A stretch of DNA of 64,000 nt from the NCBI GenBank assembly GCA_024364735.1, contig JAGFNQ010001121.1, forward strand, positions 312,239 to 376,238. Direction: 5' to 3'. Positions 10,471 through 21,394 of this stretch are shown piece after piece (position 1 is the stretch's first letter; each line of letters opens with the position of its first letter). This stretch comes from Boesenbergia rotunda. Lineage: Eukaryota > Streptophyta > Magnoliopsida > Zingiberales > Zingiberaceae. The notes beneath the pieces were generated by a model. It was given only the letters and a program-made list of their open reading frames with translations, searched no databases and had not been told where the DNA came from. A program made the position numbers and the translations under genes.

Positions 10471-11510
10471 AGTTGTTCTATTGAGTTTCTCACTAAAATA
10501 AGTAAGGGGTCGACTTTCTTATATTAGCACAACTCCAATACCTATTCTTGATGCATCACACTCAATTTCAAAAGATTTAGCAAAGTTAGGTAATGCAAGT
10601 AATGGTGAAGAACATAGCTTCCCCTTAAGTGAGTTGAAGTTTGAATCTTGTTCACTACCTCAAAGAAACCCAACATTCTTTTTAACAACTTCAGTCAAGG
10701 GTGCAACTAAAGTATTAAAATTCTTAACAAATCTTTTATAGAAACGTGCTAAATCATGAAAGCTATATACCTCAGTTATGATTTTTGGTGTTGGCCATTC
10801 ACGAATAGCCTTAACCTTCTCCTCATCAACTGCTATTCGCTTAGCACAAATAATATAACCAAGAAATTCAATCTAATTAGTGCAAAAAAAACATTTTTGA
10901 AGGTTGACATACAACTTTTAATTTTGCAAAACAATTAGAACTTTTTGTAAATGATTGAAATACTCATCTAATTTTTTTCTATAAATCAAAATATTATCAA
11001 AATATACTACAACAAAATTTTCGATAAAAGCATGCAAAATATGGTTCATTAATTTCATGAAAGTACTAGGTGCATTAGTTAGCCTAAATGGTAATCATTC
11101 ATACAAACCATACCATGTCTTAAAAGCAATTTTCCATTCAACTCCCTCACGCATGCGAATTTGATGATAGACAAACTTCAAATCAAATTTAGAGAAAAAT
11201 GCAAGGCCCATATAATTGATCTAGCATATCATCTAATCTAGGAATAGGATGACGATACTTTACCATAATCTTGTTGATAGCTCTGCAATCAATGCACATT
11301 CTCTAAGTTCCATCCTTCTTAGGCACAAACAAAATAGGAACTGCACAAGGACTCAAACTTTCTTGGACAAACCCCTTTCTCATCAACTCTTTAACTTGCT
11401 TTTGAAGCTCCTTTATCTCCGCGGGATTGCTCCTGTAGGGCGGTCGATTGTGAATAGTTGCTTTTGGGATGAAATTAATTTGGTGCTCAATTTCTCTAAG
11501 TGATGGCAAC
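10471..11510 (-). pseudogene. Ty3/gypsy reverse transcriptase pseudogene
   Basis: The minus strand from 11509 gives the fingers region of a gypsy reverse transcriptase: LREIEHQINFIPKATIHNRP, YRSNPAEIKELQKQVKELM, CAVPILFVPKKDGT, then after a stop RMCIDCRAINKI and VKYRHPIPRLDDML. The palm region down to 10470 is recognisable only in pieces because of many stops and frameshifts; the catalytic D-D motif region is shifted and non-functional. Upstream (higher coordinates) are remnants of protease and gag in the same orientation, so this is the pol part of the element at 10243-14643. Confidence 0.75.
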
Positions 11511-12240
11511 CCATCAAGAACCTCATTAGGGAAGACATCATCAAATTCCTACAAAAGAGATTTAACAACACTAGGTAAAGAAGGGTTACGATCGTTAGTG
11601 AAATAAGCCTCCTTGTACAAAAGTACAATCATTGGCCTTTGAGAATAAAAAGCTCTCTTAACCTCTCTTTCTTTTATATAAAAGCTCACATTTTTACTTT
11701 CTTGCTCTTGAATTTCTTTTCTTTTTTCATTCTTTTTTTCACTCATCTCATCATCACTTTTCTTTTCTCACACTCATTTTCTTTTTCATTCTTTTTTCTT
11801 TTCTCTCACAATCTTTTCTTTTTTCACATTCGGTTTTGATTCTCAATTGATCTTCATATACTTTCTTGGGAGTTAATGGTACAAGAGTTACAAGTTTACC
11901 ATGCATCATAAAAGAATATTTATTTTTGAACCCATCATGCATGACCTTCTTATAAATTGTCATGGTCTATCTAAAAGCAAATGACTTGCATGCATTGATA
12001 CTACATTACAAAGAACCTCATCATGATACCTACCAATGTATAATGAAACCAACACTTTCTTAATAACTTTAACTTCCCCACAATCATTCAATCATTATAG
12101 TTTATAAGGTTTAGGATGTTTAGTGGTAGGCAAGCATAATTTGTCAATCAAGATAGTACTAGCTACATTAGTGCAACTTCATCTATAATCATATTACATA
12201 TCTTGTCTTTGATATGACAATGGGTATGAAATATGTTTTC
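11511..12240 (-). pseudogene. Ty3/gypsy gag-pol linker and protease region, decayed
   Basis: Between the gag knuckle and reverse transcriptase the minus strand keeps short open pieces with lysine- and glutamate-rich low-complexity sequence (about 11700-11830) and a piece reading MHGKLVTLVPLTPKKVYEDQ at about 11840-11910, as in the segment before reverse transcriptase of related plant gypsy elements. A protease active-site D-T/S-G could not be placed with confidence. Confidence 0.5.
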
Positions 12241-13446
12241 TTATTGTTCTTCATTTTCTTCATTCACTTGTACATTTAGAGCACACCTAATGACAAGGGC
12301 TTCTCCTTCAATGGGATACTCTTCTACATCACTTTCCAACAATGGTGGCAAGGCACTATCATCTTCGGACTCACTCTCAGTTTCAACATCACCATTTTCT
12401 TTCAACATCATAATTCTTTTGTTTGGACATTGTGATGTAATATGTCCTCTTCCCAAATACTTAAAGCATTTAGTATCTCTATTTCTTAAAGATTAGATAG
12501 GTTCTTCACCTTTGACCAATGGAGGATTAGCATCTTTATTCTTCGACAACTCGATCTTACTCCTTAATGCAACTTTATCATCTCTTTTGTTCTAGCTAGA
12601 TTTCTAAGTTGATGAATTAAAACTTTGCCCATGCTTGATTGAACCCTTCCTTTTGAGTTGTCTTTCAACTTTCATGAACATATGCACTATATCTTCAAGC
12701 TCCACATAATGTTGCAACTCCACTGCATTTACGATTTCTAAATTTAAACCTTATAAAAATCTTGCCATGGTCGCTTCTCGGTCCTTCTCCATATTGGCTC
12801 GAATCATGGCAATCTCCATCTCTTTGTGGTATTCCTCCATAGTCTTGGACCCGTGGGTTAGATTTTGTAGTCGTTGAAACAAATGTCGATAGTAATGGGA
12901 TGGAATGAACCCCTTTCTCATAATAGACTTCATCTCTTCCCATGTGCGAATAGGTTTCTTCTCCTACTTAAATAATTTAATCTTACCAAATAATAGTATA
13001 ATCAATAAACTCAATACAGCAAGTTTTACCTTCTTCTCTTCAGAGTAGCTATGACAATCAAATACTAATTCCACTTTCTTTTTCCCACTCTAAATATACG
13101 TCTGGATCACTTTTTGCTTTGAAATAATGGAATCTTCATCTTGATATTTCTCAAATTTTGAATAATATAATCATTTATTCTTCCTCTTTTATAACCATTT
13201 CTATGTCCAGATCTTCCACTAGAAGCTCTATCCTCAATGTCTTCAGAAACCCCATCATCATCATTGTCATCTCAATTAAGAACTCTACCAACTTGGCTAT
13301 TTTGCAATCTAATAATTACAACATCTTGTCTCTCTAATCTGTCAAGGATTTGATTGAATCTAATTTTCATGCATTCCATGTGTTGTCTCAAGGCACGTTG
13401 ATCCAATGTTTCTCTAGGTCATGCTTCCTCTCCACTTATTTCCATT
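12241..13446 (-). pseudogene. Ty3/gypsy gag pseudogene
   Basis: The minus-strand ATG at 13446 opens MEISGEEA, then reads ETLDQRALRQHMECMKIRFN after a stop. The capsid block at 12933-12695 reads EEMKSIMRKGFIPSHYYRHL, SKTMEEYHKEMEIAMIRANM and EKDREATMARFL. A knuckle at about 12405-12460 reads CFKYLGRGHITSQC: the second Cys of CX2CX4HX4C is replaced by Tyr. An acidic segment (TESESEDDSALPPL) and CALNVQV follow. Several stops and frameshifts are present. The order gag, protease region, reverse transcriptase, RNase H on the minus strand is normal for Ty3/gypsy. Confidence 0.8.
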
Positions 13447-14069
13447 AAAGCAATCTGTTATCATTCAAATCACTCAATTCACTAAGGTTAGTTCTTTAAA
13501 GAACTTAGAATTGAGGTAATTCTTTGTAAGTATTCGTTGACTAATTGAAAAAAAACCACAAGGGTTTTAAGGAAAAAAGAATGGAATTGAAGAAGAATGC
13601 AAATTGCAGAATTAAAAACTTAAATTAAGTGTTGAAAGAAAATTTACCAGAATTGATTCTAGGCAAAATTTATGAGATTGGGGAATTGAAAGATAAAGAT
13701 ACATGGAAAAAAACTGAAAGGCAGTTTGTTAGAACTTAATCTAGGCAGACATTAGAATTAAATCTTGGTAAACATTAAAGGAAATGACGAATTGAATGAT
13801 AAATTACAAGTATAGTAAAACAAAGTCTCTTTCTACACCCCCTTTTGTTTTTTCAATCCTTGAGCCTCCCCTTCTTTCCTTTTTTTTTAATCCTTCGGCC
13901 TTCCCTTCTTTCTTTGTTTTTTTTGGTCGAAAATCATAACTTTTTTTGTTTTGTTTTATTAACAACAATGCAAATTAGACTTTGCTAATTATTAACAAAA
14001 GATGAACAAAACAGAAGGCAATTTAAGCATAAAAGAAAAAAGATAAACTAATCGATTTAAAAACTAAAG
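13447..14069 (-). other. Leader region between primer site and gag (gypsy)
   Basis: AT-rich non-coding DNA with poly-T and poly-A runs, lying between the gag start and the primer site. No separate gene is seen. Confidence 0.55.
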
Positions 14070-14082
14070 CTCTGATACCAAC
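14070..14082 (-). other. Primer binding site (gypsy, tRNA-Met type)
   Basis: gctctgataccaa is the reverse complement of ttggtatcagagc, directly beside the LTR start at 14083. Confidence 0.8.
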
Positions 14083-14643
14083 TGATGTGAACCCAATGAG
14101 AAGATATCTCAAGAACTCACAACAAATTGAAGAAAGTAGAAAAAAATCTAAATTGATAAGATGGGTGAAAATAATACCTCAGCCTAATGCATATAAAAGC
14201 ATGAACTTTGGTGTATAGAAGAAAGGAAGACGCCACAACCTTGGGATGGAGGTTGATAAGTCTTGGAACACCAGAAGGAATGCCTTGATAAGTTCTAGTT
14301 CAATGAAAAACTAACAAGTGAGAATCTCACCTTGCTTTAAATTGAAATAAGTCAAAAGATACATGTTGTGACCGTCACCCCTTTATTTATAGCTATTGGG
14401 TGACCTAAAAATTCTAAAAGGTCAAAAGAAAACCCATTTAATAAAGGCCTATGTAGACTACCTAGCCATTTTAAGCTTATGGCATCATTACAACCCAAAT
14501 AAAGATAGAAATTGAGCCAAGTGAGCCTACATATCAAACATAACCCTACTACATAAATATGAAACTTAAGTGTCTAATTAAGCTCATCCAAGGATTAAGT
14601 CGCATGACTTGTTCTTGATCAATCCTTCTTCAATTGTAGCTTT
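14083..14643 (-). repeat. 5' LTR fragment of Ty3/gypsy element
   Basis: Begins tgatgtgaacccaatg right after the primer site and runs to the SIRE insertion at 14644. Its remaining part does not reappear anywhere to the right in this window, although both ends of the inserted element should be flanked by it. Confidence 0.6.
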
Positions 14644-16005
14644 TGTTGGATCGAGAGAACCGATAGAGGGGGGGTGAATATCCGAAAACGTTCAGATTTT
14701 AGAATTAGAGAAATTATGCAGCGGAAATTAAAACAAACAAACGCAAACACAGGTAGTTTTACTTGGTTCGGAGCCTAGGTCGACTCCTACTCCAAGGCCC
14801 ACGGTCGTTGACCGTTTTCTACGGGCAATTCTATAAGTGCGCAAATCAGTTTACAAGATTGAATTTACAAGTATAGCAAAGTAAACTTTAAAAAGAAAAC
14901 ACTTCTTTTACGGACGTCCGATGTAGGTTGTCTTTTTCAGAGCAGCGGGACGTCGTCGGCTCTTGAGTCTTGAGTCGAGAGGTTTCTGGAGCAGAGCGCG
15001 AGAGCAGAAGAGAGTGTATGCATTGGAAAGAATTGTTGTTCGAAGCCTTGGGGTTGAGGGCCCTTTTATAAGCCCTGGGGGCGCCTGGAACGTCGGGGGC
15101 GCCCCCCCCCCCACGTGTCGGCAGATCCGCCTTTCACTCGGTCAGCTTCTGATCCCTTCAAACTCGGAATCATATCTTGACGGGGCGTCCGGGACGCTGG
15201 GGGCGCCCGGGTTGACCGGGTCAGAGCTTATCCCTTGGCTTCGCTTGCTTCTGCTTCGATGGCTTGCACAGGGGGCGCCCGGGACGCTGGGGGCACCCGG
15301 GAGCAGCGGGGGCGCCCTGACCAGTAGCTGCAAAAATAGTTCTTTTACTTCGACTATTTTGTGTTCACCTTGGGGGCGCCCGGGACACTCCGGGCGCCCT
15401 ACTCAGCTGTTGCCTCACTCCTTTAAGGCTCTCTGAGCTGCAGACACACGTTCCTTCGGTCCTGCATCCAGGGTTAGTCCAAAACCACATAAAGTAATAA
15501 TATTTAAGTTTTATGCAGCCTTAGCTGTCTTGGTTCTGACTTTGGGCCTCCCAAATGGAGCCCTAGGTCGAACTGACGCCTACTGTTCCCTCGACGGGGA
15601 ACGCGTCCTCACCTACTCCTCTCGGGAGAATGTACCTGATGCCAACCGGCTCCTCCGGTTGGACTTTTGCCCAGCGGTCCTTTGCCAGGTCTTGGATACC
15701 AAGCTGTCTTTCGCCCGGTGCCTAGCATTCCTTCGCCAGGTCTTCAGTCCCAAGCTGTCCTTCGCCTGGTGCCTAGCAGTCCTTCGCTAGGGCTTCAGTA
15801 CTCTGGAATTCCATCGCTAGTGCCTAGCAGTTCTTCGCTAGGACTTTTTACCCTGGCATTCCTTCGCCAGTGCCTAGCAGTCCTTTGCTAGGACTTTTCC
15901 TGCATACTTGAGTAACATATTAGATATAACAAGTAAGACTTAACTTTTGAGCCCTTTTGTCATTATCAAAACTTAGGTTCGACTTGGGTGCTTTCTGCAC
16001 CAACA
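14644..16005 (-). repeat. 3' LTR of SIRE-type element
   Basis: Runs from TGTTGGATCGAGAG to ..gcaccaaca (TG..CA on the minus strand), 1362 bp. From the U3 end it contains tandem units of about 40 bp built on 'cctagcagtccttcgctagg' (15670-15900), then GGCGCCC palindromes (15060-15400), then the TATA box, and finally the terminal 'gaggggggg tgaatat' block. Confidence 0.85.
15062..15400 (-). promoter_or_regulatory. U3 promoter: GC palindrome array plus TATA box
   Basis: On the minus strand a TATA box (ttataaaagg, 15062-15071) is preceded by at least five copies of GGGCGCCCGGG-like palindromes spaced by 10-60 bp. The same layout recurs in the LTRs at 23295, 25807 and 57807. Confidence 0.7.
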
Positions 16006-16022
16006 ATCTCCCCCTTTTTGAT
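16006..16022 (-). other. Polypurine tract (minus)
   Basis: atctccccctttttgat adjoins the 3' LTR; on the minus strand it is atcaaaaagggggagat, the usual copia plus-strand primer. Confidence 0.85.
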
Positions 16023-17560
16023 TTATGGCAACCGTGGTTCAAAAAGTTAAGTTAATTAGAGCAAGTAAAAATTAAATTTTGTTCCCTCCCCCTTGAAGGA
16101 ATCTCCCCCTAGATTTTTCAAAAGTTTGTGGGGTTTTGAAAATAGATTCTGAGTCTAAAGATGGATTTTACTTAGAATAATTTTCAACAGAAGGTGGTGT
16201 GTTTTCCAAACTAATTTTAGTTATGTACTTTGAAAACTTTAAGTACTTGGGAAACTTTTGAAAACTTAGATAGTCTTTTGAAAATTTTGAGTTTAAAGTA
16301 CTTAGAAAGTTTTTGAAAACATGAGTTTGAGTACAAAGGAAAAATTTTGAAGCCTTAAGCTTAAGGTACTCACAAGTTTTGAAAGCTTTAAGTTTTAAAG
16401 TACTTGGTAAACTTGAAAGCTTTAGTTTTAAGTACTTAGCATGTTTTTGAAAATTTAAGTACTTAGTAAAATTTTGAAAACTTAGTAATATTTTAAAAAC
16501 TTAAGTACTTAGTAATGTTTTGAAAACTTAAGTACTTAGTAAATTTTGAAAACTTAAGTACTTAGTAAATTTTGAAAACTTAAGTACTTAGTAGAAATTT
16601 TGCAAACTTAAGTTTTGAAGTACTTAGTAGAAATTTAGTAAACTTAAGTTTTGAAGTACTTAGTAGAAATTTAGTAAACTTAAGTTTTGAAGTACTTGGT
16701 AAACTTAAGTTTTGAAGTAGAAGGAATTTTTGAAAACTTAAGTTTTGAAAAGATTTGAACACTTAAGTTTTGAAGTAGTTAGAAGGAATTTTGAAAATAA
16801 GTTAAGTACTTTTTAAATAAAGGATAGAGTTCAAAATTTTGAATTTTAAGAAAACATTTAAACTCTCCTTTCCTATCTCTCCCCCTTTGCCATATATCAA
16901 AAGAAAATAAATAGCAGAAACAGAATAATTAATATTGCATAAAGGAAAATGATTTTGCTGTACTGAACCAATTCATGATGAGAATTTAATCAAATCAGTT
17001 TCAATTTCCTCTTTTAGGGACCTGTCTAACCCAATTAGCTACTTACTAACTGTTATAAACAGTAATTTTTGCTAGGGTTAGTCAAGTTAAGTGTTCTGTG
17101 CAAGTTAGTTTTTCTAAACTTGACACTTAACTTGATTACTGTGTAAGTTGTATTTAGTGCCCCAATTACTGCAGATGCACTGACTTAAAACATCTTGAAT
17201 TAAGACAAAGACCTAAGCATCTCAACCCTTTCTAGGTTATCAATCAAAAGTACCCTAAGGTGCTTGTGAGATGCTGGCTTCTAAATCTATAGGTGCATGC
17301 AGTTCTAGGGTTAGGGCCTAGGCTAAATCCATTTTCGAAAAAGCCCTAGTTTTGAAAGGGGGTAATTTTAAAATAAAGCTAAGTCGAAAAAATATTTAAA
17401 CTTTTTCAAAACTAAGTTAAATTTGATTTTGAAAATATTTAAGAAATTTTACAAACTGATTGTGAACCCAAAAAAAATTGATTTTAAAAGCATTTGAAAA
17501 TGAGTAAAGTAGTAGAAAAATCAACAAGCAAGGTAAACCTATTCTACCAAGCATAATCTT
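16023..17560 (-). other. Long non-coding 3' region of SIRE element
   Basis: No gene between pol and the 3' LTR. Part of it (about 17090-17370) is the reverse complement of the DNA at the right edge of the window (63740-64000), which anchors the corresponding position in the other SIRE element. No env-like reading frame is present in this copy. Confidence 0.7.
16180..16800. repeat. Tandem AT-rich array, aagtacttagtaaa type
   Basis: Many imperfect copies of a 20-35 bp unit containing aaaacttaagtacttagta or aagttttgaagtacttagta. The inner sequence aagtactt is a palindrome. Confidence 0.85.
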
Positions 17561-18560
17561 AACTGCCTTCTTAGTGAACTGAACTCAGACTCAGGTAGGG
17601 GTTTGGTGAATATGTCAGCTAAGTTGGATTTAGAGTCTACATGCTTAAGGACTATCTCACCCCTGGCCACATGATCTCTTACAAAGTGGTGTTTAACTTC
17701 TGTGTTTAGTTCTAGAATGTTGGATTGGGTTCTTAGTCAAGTTGATTGAGCTAATATTGTCAATGTAGACCTTAGTTTGATTGTAGTCAAGGTGGAAGTC
17801 TTTGAGAGTGTGCATCATCCATAAGAGTTGTGCAACACACTCTCCTAAAGCTACATATTCAGCTTCAGTTGTGGATAGAGCTACACAGTGTTGTTTTCTG
17901 CTGCACCAACTTACTAGACTATTTCCTAACAGTTGACAGCTTCCACTTGTGCTCTTTCTAACTAATTTACAACCAGCATAGTCAGAATCTGAGTATCCTG
18001 ACAAATCAAAGGTTGAGGTCCTAGGATACCAAATCCCTACATTTAGGGTGCCCTTAACATATCTAAGTATTCTTTTTAGGGTTGCTAAGTGCGTTTCCTT
18101 AGCACAAGTTTGGTATCTAGCGCACATCCCTACAGCAAAAAGAATATCAGGTCTGCTGGCTATAAGGTACAGTAGACTTCCTATCATACTTCTATAGAGT
18201 TTAAGGTTTACTGGTTTACCATCAGGGTCACTGTCTATCTTTATATTAGTGGTCATGGGGGTACTTATGCTTTTAGAGTTATCCATTTTAAATTTCTTGA
18301 TTAACTCTTTAGCATATTTGGATTGATGGACATAGTTTCTATCCCTAGTTTGTTTAATTTGTAATCCTAGGAAAAAATTAAGCTCACCAACTAAGCTCAT
18401 TTCAAATTTATTTTCCATGATTTTAACAAATTCTTTTAGAAAGTTTGAGTTGGTGGACCCAAAGATTATGTCATCTACGTAGATTTGGGCAATGAATATA
18501 TCTTTTCCTAGGGTTTTAATAAATAAGGTTGAATCAATTTGTCCTTATTTAAATTCTTTA
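17561..18560 (-). pseudogene. Copia reverse transcriptase C-terminus and RNase H
   Basis: In this minus-strand frame the translation includes IYVDDIIFGSTN (catalytic YVDD, about 18465-18490), MENKFEMSLVGELNFFLGLQ, GSLLYLIASRPDILFAVGMC and LATLKRILRYVKGTLNVG. RNase H follows: GYSDSDYAGC, RKSTSGSCQLLG, LSTTEAEYVALGEC and INLTKNPIQHSRTKH. A frameshift after TKH ends the frame early; the final residues of pol are in another frame down to about 17570. Upstream, a second frameshift at about 18550 separates this piece from the reverse-transcriptase N-terminus. The key RNase H acids D, E and D are visible. Confidence 0.85.
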
Positions 18561-18564
18561 GAAA

Positions 18565-19572
18565 TTAAGTTGACAAGCGTTCATACCAAGCCCTAGGTGC
18601 TTGTTTTAGTCCATATAATGCTTTAGTAAGTTTAAACACGTGGTCAGGTCTTTCTAAGTCCTCAAACCCAGGGGGTTGTCCTACATAGACTTCTTCTTTA
18701 ATGAATCTATTTAAGAAGGCTGACTTTACATCCATTTGGTATAGCTTAAATCCTTTATAGAATGCAAAGGTTAATAACATCCTAATGGACTCAAGTCTAG
18801 CTACTGGGGCATATGTTTCGTCGTAATCTAACCCTTCTAGTTGGCTGAATCCTTTCGCTACTAAGCGGGCTTTATTTCTGACTATTTCTCCTTGATCATT
18901 CAATTTATTCCTAAAAACCCACTTAGTGTCAATAACGGATTTGCCCTCAGGTTTAGGCACTAATTCCCAGACTTGGTTTCTCTCAAATTGGGCTAGCTCC
19001 TCTTGCATAGCTATGATCCAATCAGGATCAGGTAGGGCTTCCTCTATAGTTTTGGGTTCAATTTTTGAAATCATGGCTATCTGACTAAGGTTTCTATAGG
19101 ACGACCTAGTTCTGACTCCTAGAGTTGGATCACCTACAATTTGATCGGTTGGGTGACTGAGTCTGGGTTTCTTGGTTTTTCTAGAACTTGGTTCAGCGTC
19201 AGGTCCGGCCGGTCGGTTTGATTCACTATTTGATTCAACTCTTTGGGCTGGTTCAATTGTTGGGTCAATAGTTGGTTGATTTGACTCAGTAGTTGGTTCA
19301 ATAGTTAGTTCGTTTAAGGGTTCAATTAAAGGTTCAACAGTTTGTTCATTATTTTCTTGATCAGAATTTGATGAAGTTAGGTCTGGATTATCATATGTTG
19401 AATTGATTTCTTCATCAAATATTAAGTTTGTTGTTTCTTCAATTTTCTTAGTTTGTTTGTTGTAGACCCTATAGGCTCTACTTGTGGTTGAGTATCCTAG
19501 GAAGATACCTGGGTTGACTTGGATTGAAATTTCCTTAAATAGTCTTTGGTATTTAGGATATGGACTTTGCAT
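18565..19572 (-). pseudogene. Copia integrase C-terminus and reverse transcriptase N-terminus
   Basis: The minus-strand frame begins in the integrase tail (PGIFLGYSTTSRAYRVYNKQ), crosses a hydrophilic repetitive linker (EPLIEPLNELTIEPTTES), and enters reverse transcriptase: PDWIIAMQEELAQFERNQVW, WVFRNKLNDQGEIVRNKARL, DYDETYAPVARLESIRMLL, LYQMDVKSAFLNRFIKEEVY and ALYGLKQAPRAWYERL. A Gly-to-Arg change (LNRF for LNGF) is seen. The frame stops at 18565 by a frameshift; the YVDD motif continues in the next frame. Confidence 0.88.
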
Positions 19573-20657
19573 CCAAAGACCCTTAGGTAGTGTAGATTTG
19601 GGAGTCTATGGTAGTACAATTCATAGGGTATTTTGTTGTGTCGCTTGTTAATCAGAACCCTATTTTGGATGTAACAAGCCGTACTAATTGCTTCTGCCCA
19701 ATATTGGTTTGCTAAGTTAAATTCATTGAGCATAGTCCTAGCGGCTTCCTGTAGTGTTCTATTTCTTCTTTCGACTATCCCATTTTGCTGGGGGGTTCTA
19801 GGACACGAGAATTCATAGATATACCCATTTACCTTACAGAATTCCTCGAACTGTTGATTTTCAAATTCTCTCCCGTGGTCACTCCTAAGTCTTTTAATTT
19901 TAGTATCATTTTGATTTTCAGTTAATTTACAGAATTCATTAAATAGGTTTAGGGTTTCATCTTTGGTTTTTAGAAACCTAACCCAGGTGAACCTAGAGTG
20001 ATCATCAACTATTACTAAGCAGTATCGGTTCCCACTTAGTGACTTGGCTCCATGTGAATCAAATATGTCAAGGTGCAGGAGCTCAAGTGTGGTTTGAGTT
20101 AGGTCATATTGGATTAGTTTGTGATTAGATTTGGTTTGTTTACCTTGATTACATGATTTACATATTAGGTTTTCATTATTTTTAATTTTGGGGATACCTT
20201 TGATTAAGCCAAGTTGGGTGATTTTTGAGATGGTTCTCAGATTAGTATGACCTAATCTCCTATGCCAGAGGTTTGATTGTTCTAACTGAGTTAACATACA
20301 TTTGGGTACTAGGGGTAGGTTTATAGTGTAAACATTATTTTTCCTAGTGCCCTTAAGCATGACTTCTGAGTCTTGTAGGTTTCTAATCAGGCAGTTAGAA
20401 TTGTTGAAGGTAACTATAAAACCAGAATCACACAACTGACTTATGCTAAGCAAGTTAAAATTGAAATTTTCAACCAAAAGGACTTTCTTAATAATAAAGT
20501 CAGATTTAAGTTCAATATTACCTGACCCAATTACCTTGAGTGTAGCATTGTTACCAAATGCTACTGAGCCTAGGTTCTTGAACTTGAGTTTGGTGAATTT
20601 CAATTTATCTCCAGTCATGTGTCTGGAGCAACCGTTATCCAACATCCATTGGTCCAA
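19497..20657 (-). pseudogene. Copia protease and integrase core
   Basis: The minus-strand frame starts with the protease active-site region LDNGCSRHMTGD, where the family normally has D-S-G, so the catalytic motif is altered to D-N-G. GNIELKSDFIIKKVLLVENF and NLLSISQLCDSGF follow. Integrase shows the zinc-binding HRRLGH...CKSC pair and the core acids in LLHLDIFDSHG, VDDHSRFTWVRFLK, SDHGREF and NGIVERRNRTLQEAARTML. The frame ends by a frameshift in the tail. Gag is separated from it by about 740 bp of spacer with no intact frame. Confidence 0.88.
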
Positions 20658-21394
20658 ATCTTTATGTTCCTACACATAAAGAGTTATGTTGATTTTGATC
20701 CAATTAGAGTCAGGAATAGCTTAAATTGATTTTCACTGCCTAGTCTGTCTCACCCAAATCTAGGGTTTTTAATCATGTTAGCCTTACAGGTTTTGTGAGA
20801 TAGGTTTTGATAAGTACAATTTTTGAAAAACAATTTATTTTGAAAATCTTAATTAATTTTGAAAACAGTTGAATTTATACTTAGTAAATTTTGAAAACTT
20901 AATTAATTTTGGAAATAATTGAATTTATTTAAAAATTGTTTGAATCTATACATAACTGAAAATTTGTGTTAGATTTAAATTTTACAAAGACTAATTTGAA
21001 TTTGAATTTTAAAAATTGGCTTCCAGGTCTTGGCGAGGCACTAGGCCTTCTTTGACCGTAGCCTTATTGGATCATCAACCCTTTCCTTGACAAAGCCTTT
21101 TAATGAAATTTCATTTTCAAAATTAATCTTTGAAAAATTCTGGTCTAACTAGTTTGGGTCTTGGATCGGTAGCTTCGGCTAGTTTCACCAGTCTAAAGAG
21201 ATCAAGTATACTTGACCTTATTAGAATTGGTTTCCCTAACGTACTATCATCTCACCTCCACCCAATACTATGTTGTTAAAATTTTAGTTAAGTTTGTTCA
21301 GTCCTTATACTAACCATTCCTAAGTTTAAGCATGGTAAATTGCAGGAATTTAAATAAACAATCAAGCAAGCAAATTTCAATCAAGAATTAAATT
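20658..21394 (-). other. Spacer between gag and pol (SIRE)
   Basis: AT-rich, non-coding. The block around 21030-21300 (ggcgaggcactaggccttct; gatgatagtacgttaggg in reverse) matches 61090-61320 of the plus-strand SIRE derivative, showing the same element family. Confidence 0.7.

Noticed and set aside
14963..15436. 157-codon open frame on the plus strand in an LTR
   Set aside because: It lies antisense in U3 and is open because GC-rich palindromes lack stops; similar open stretches occur at 23612-24165 and 58307-58995 for the same reason.
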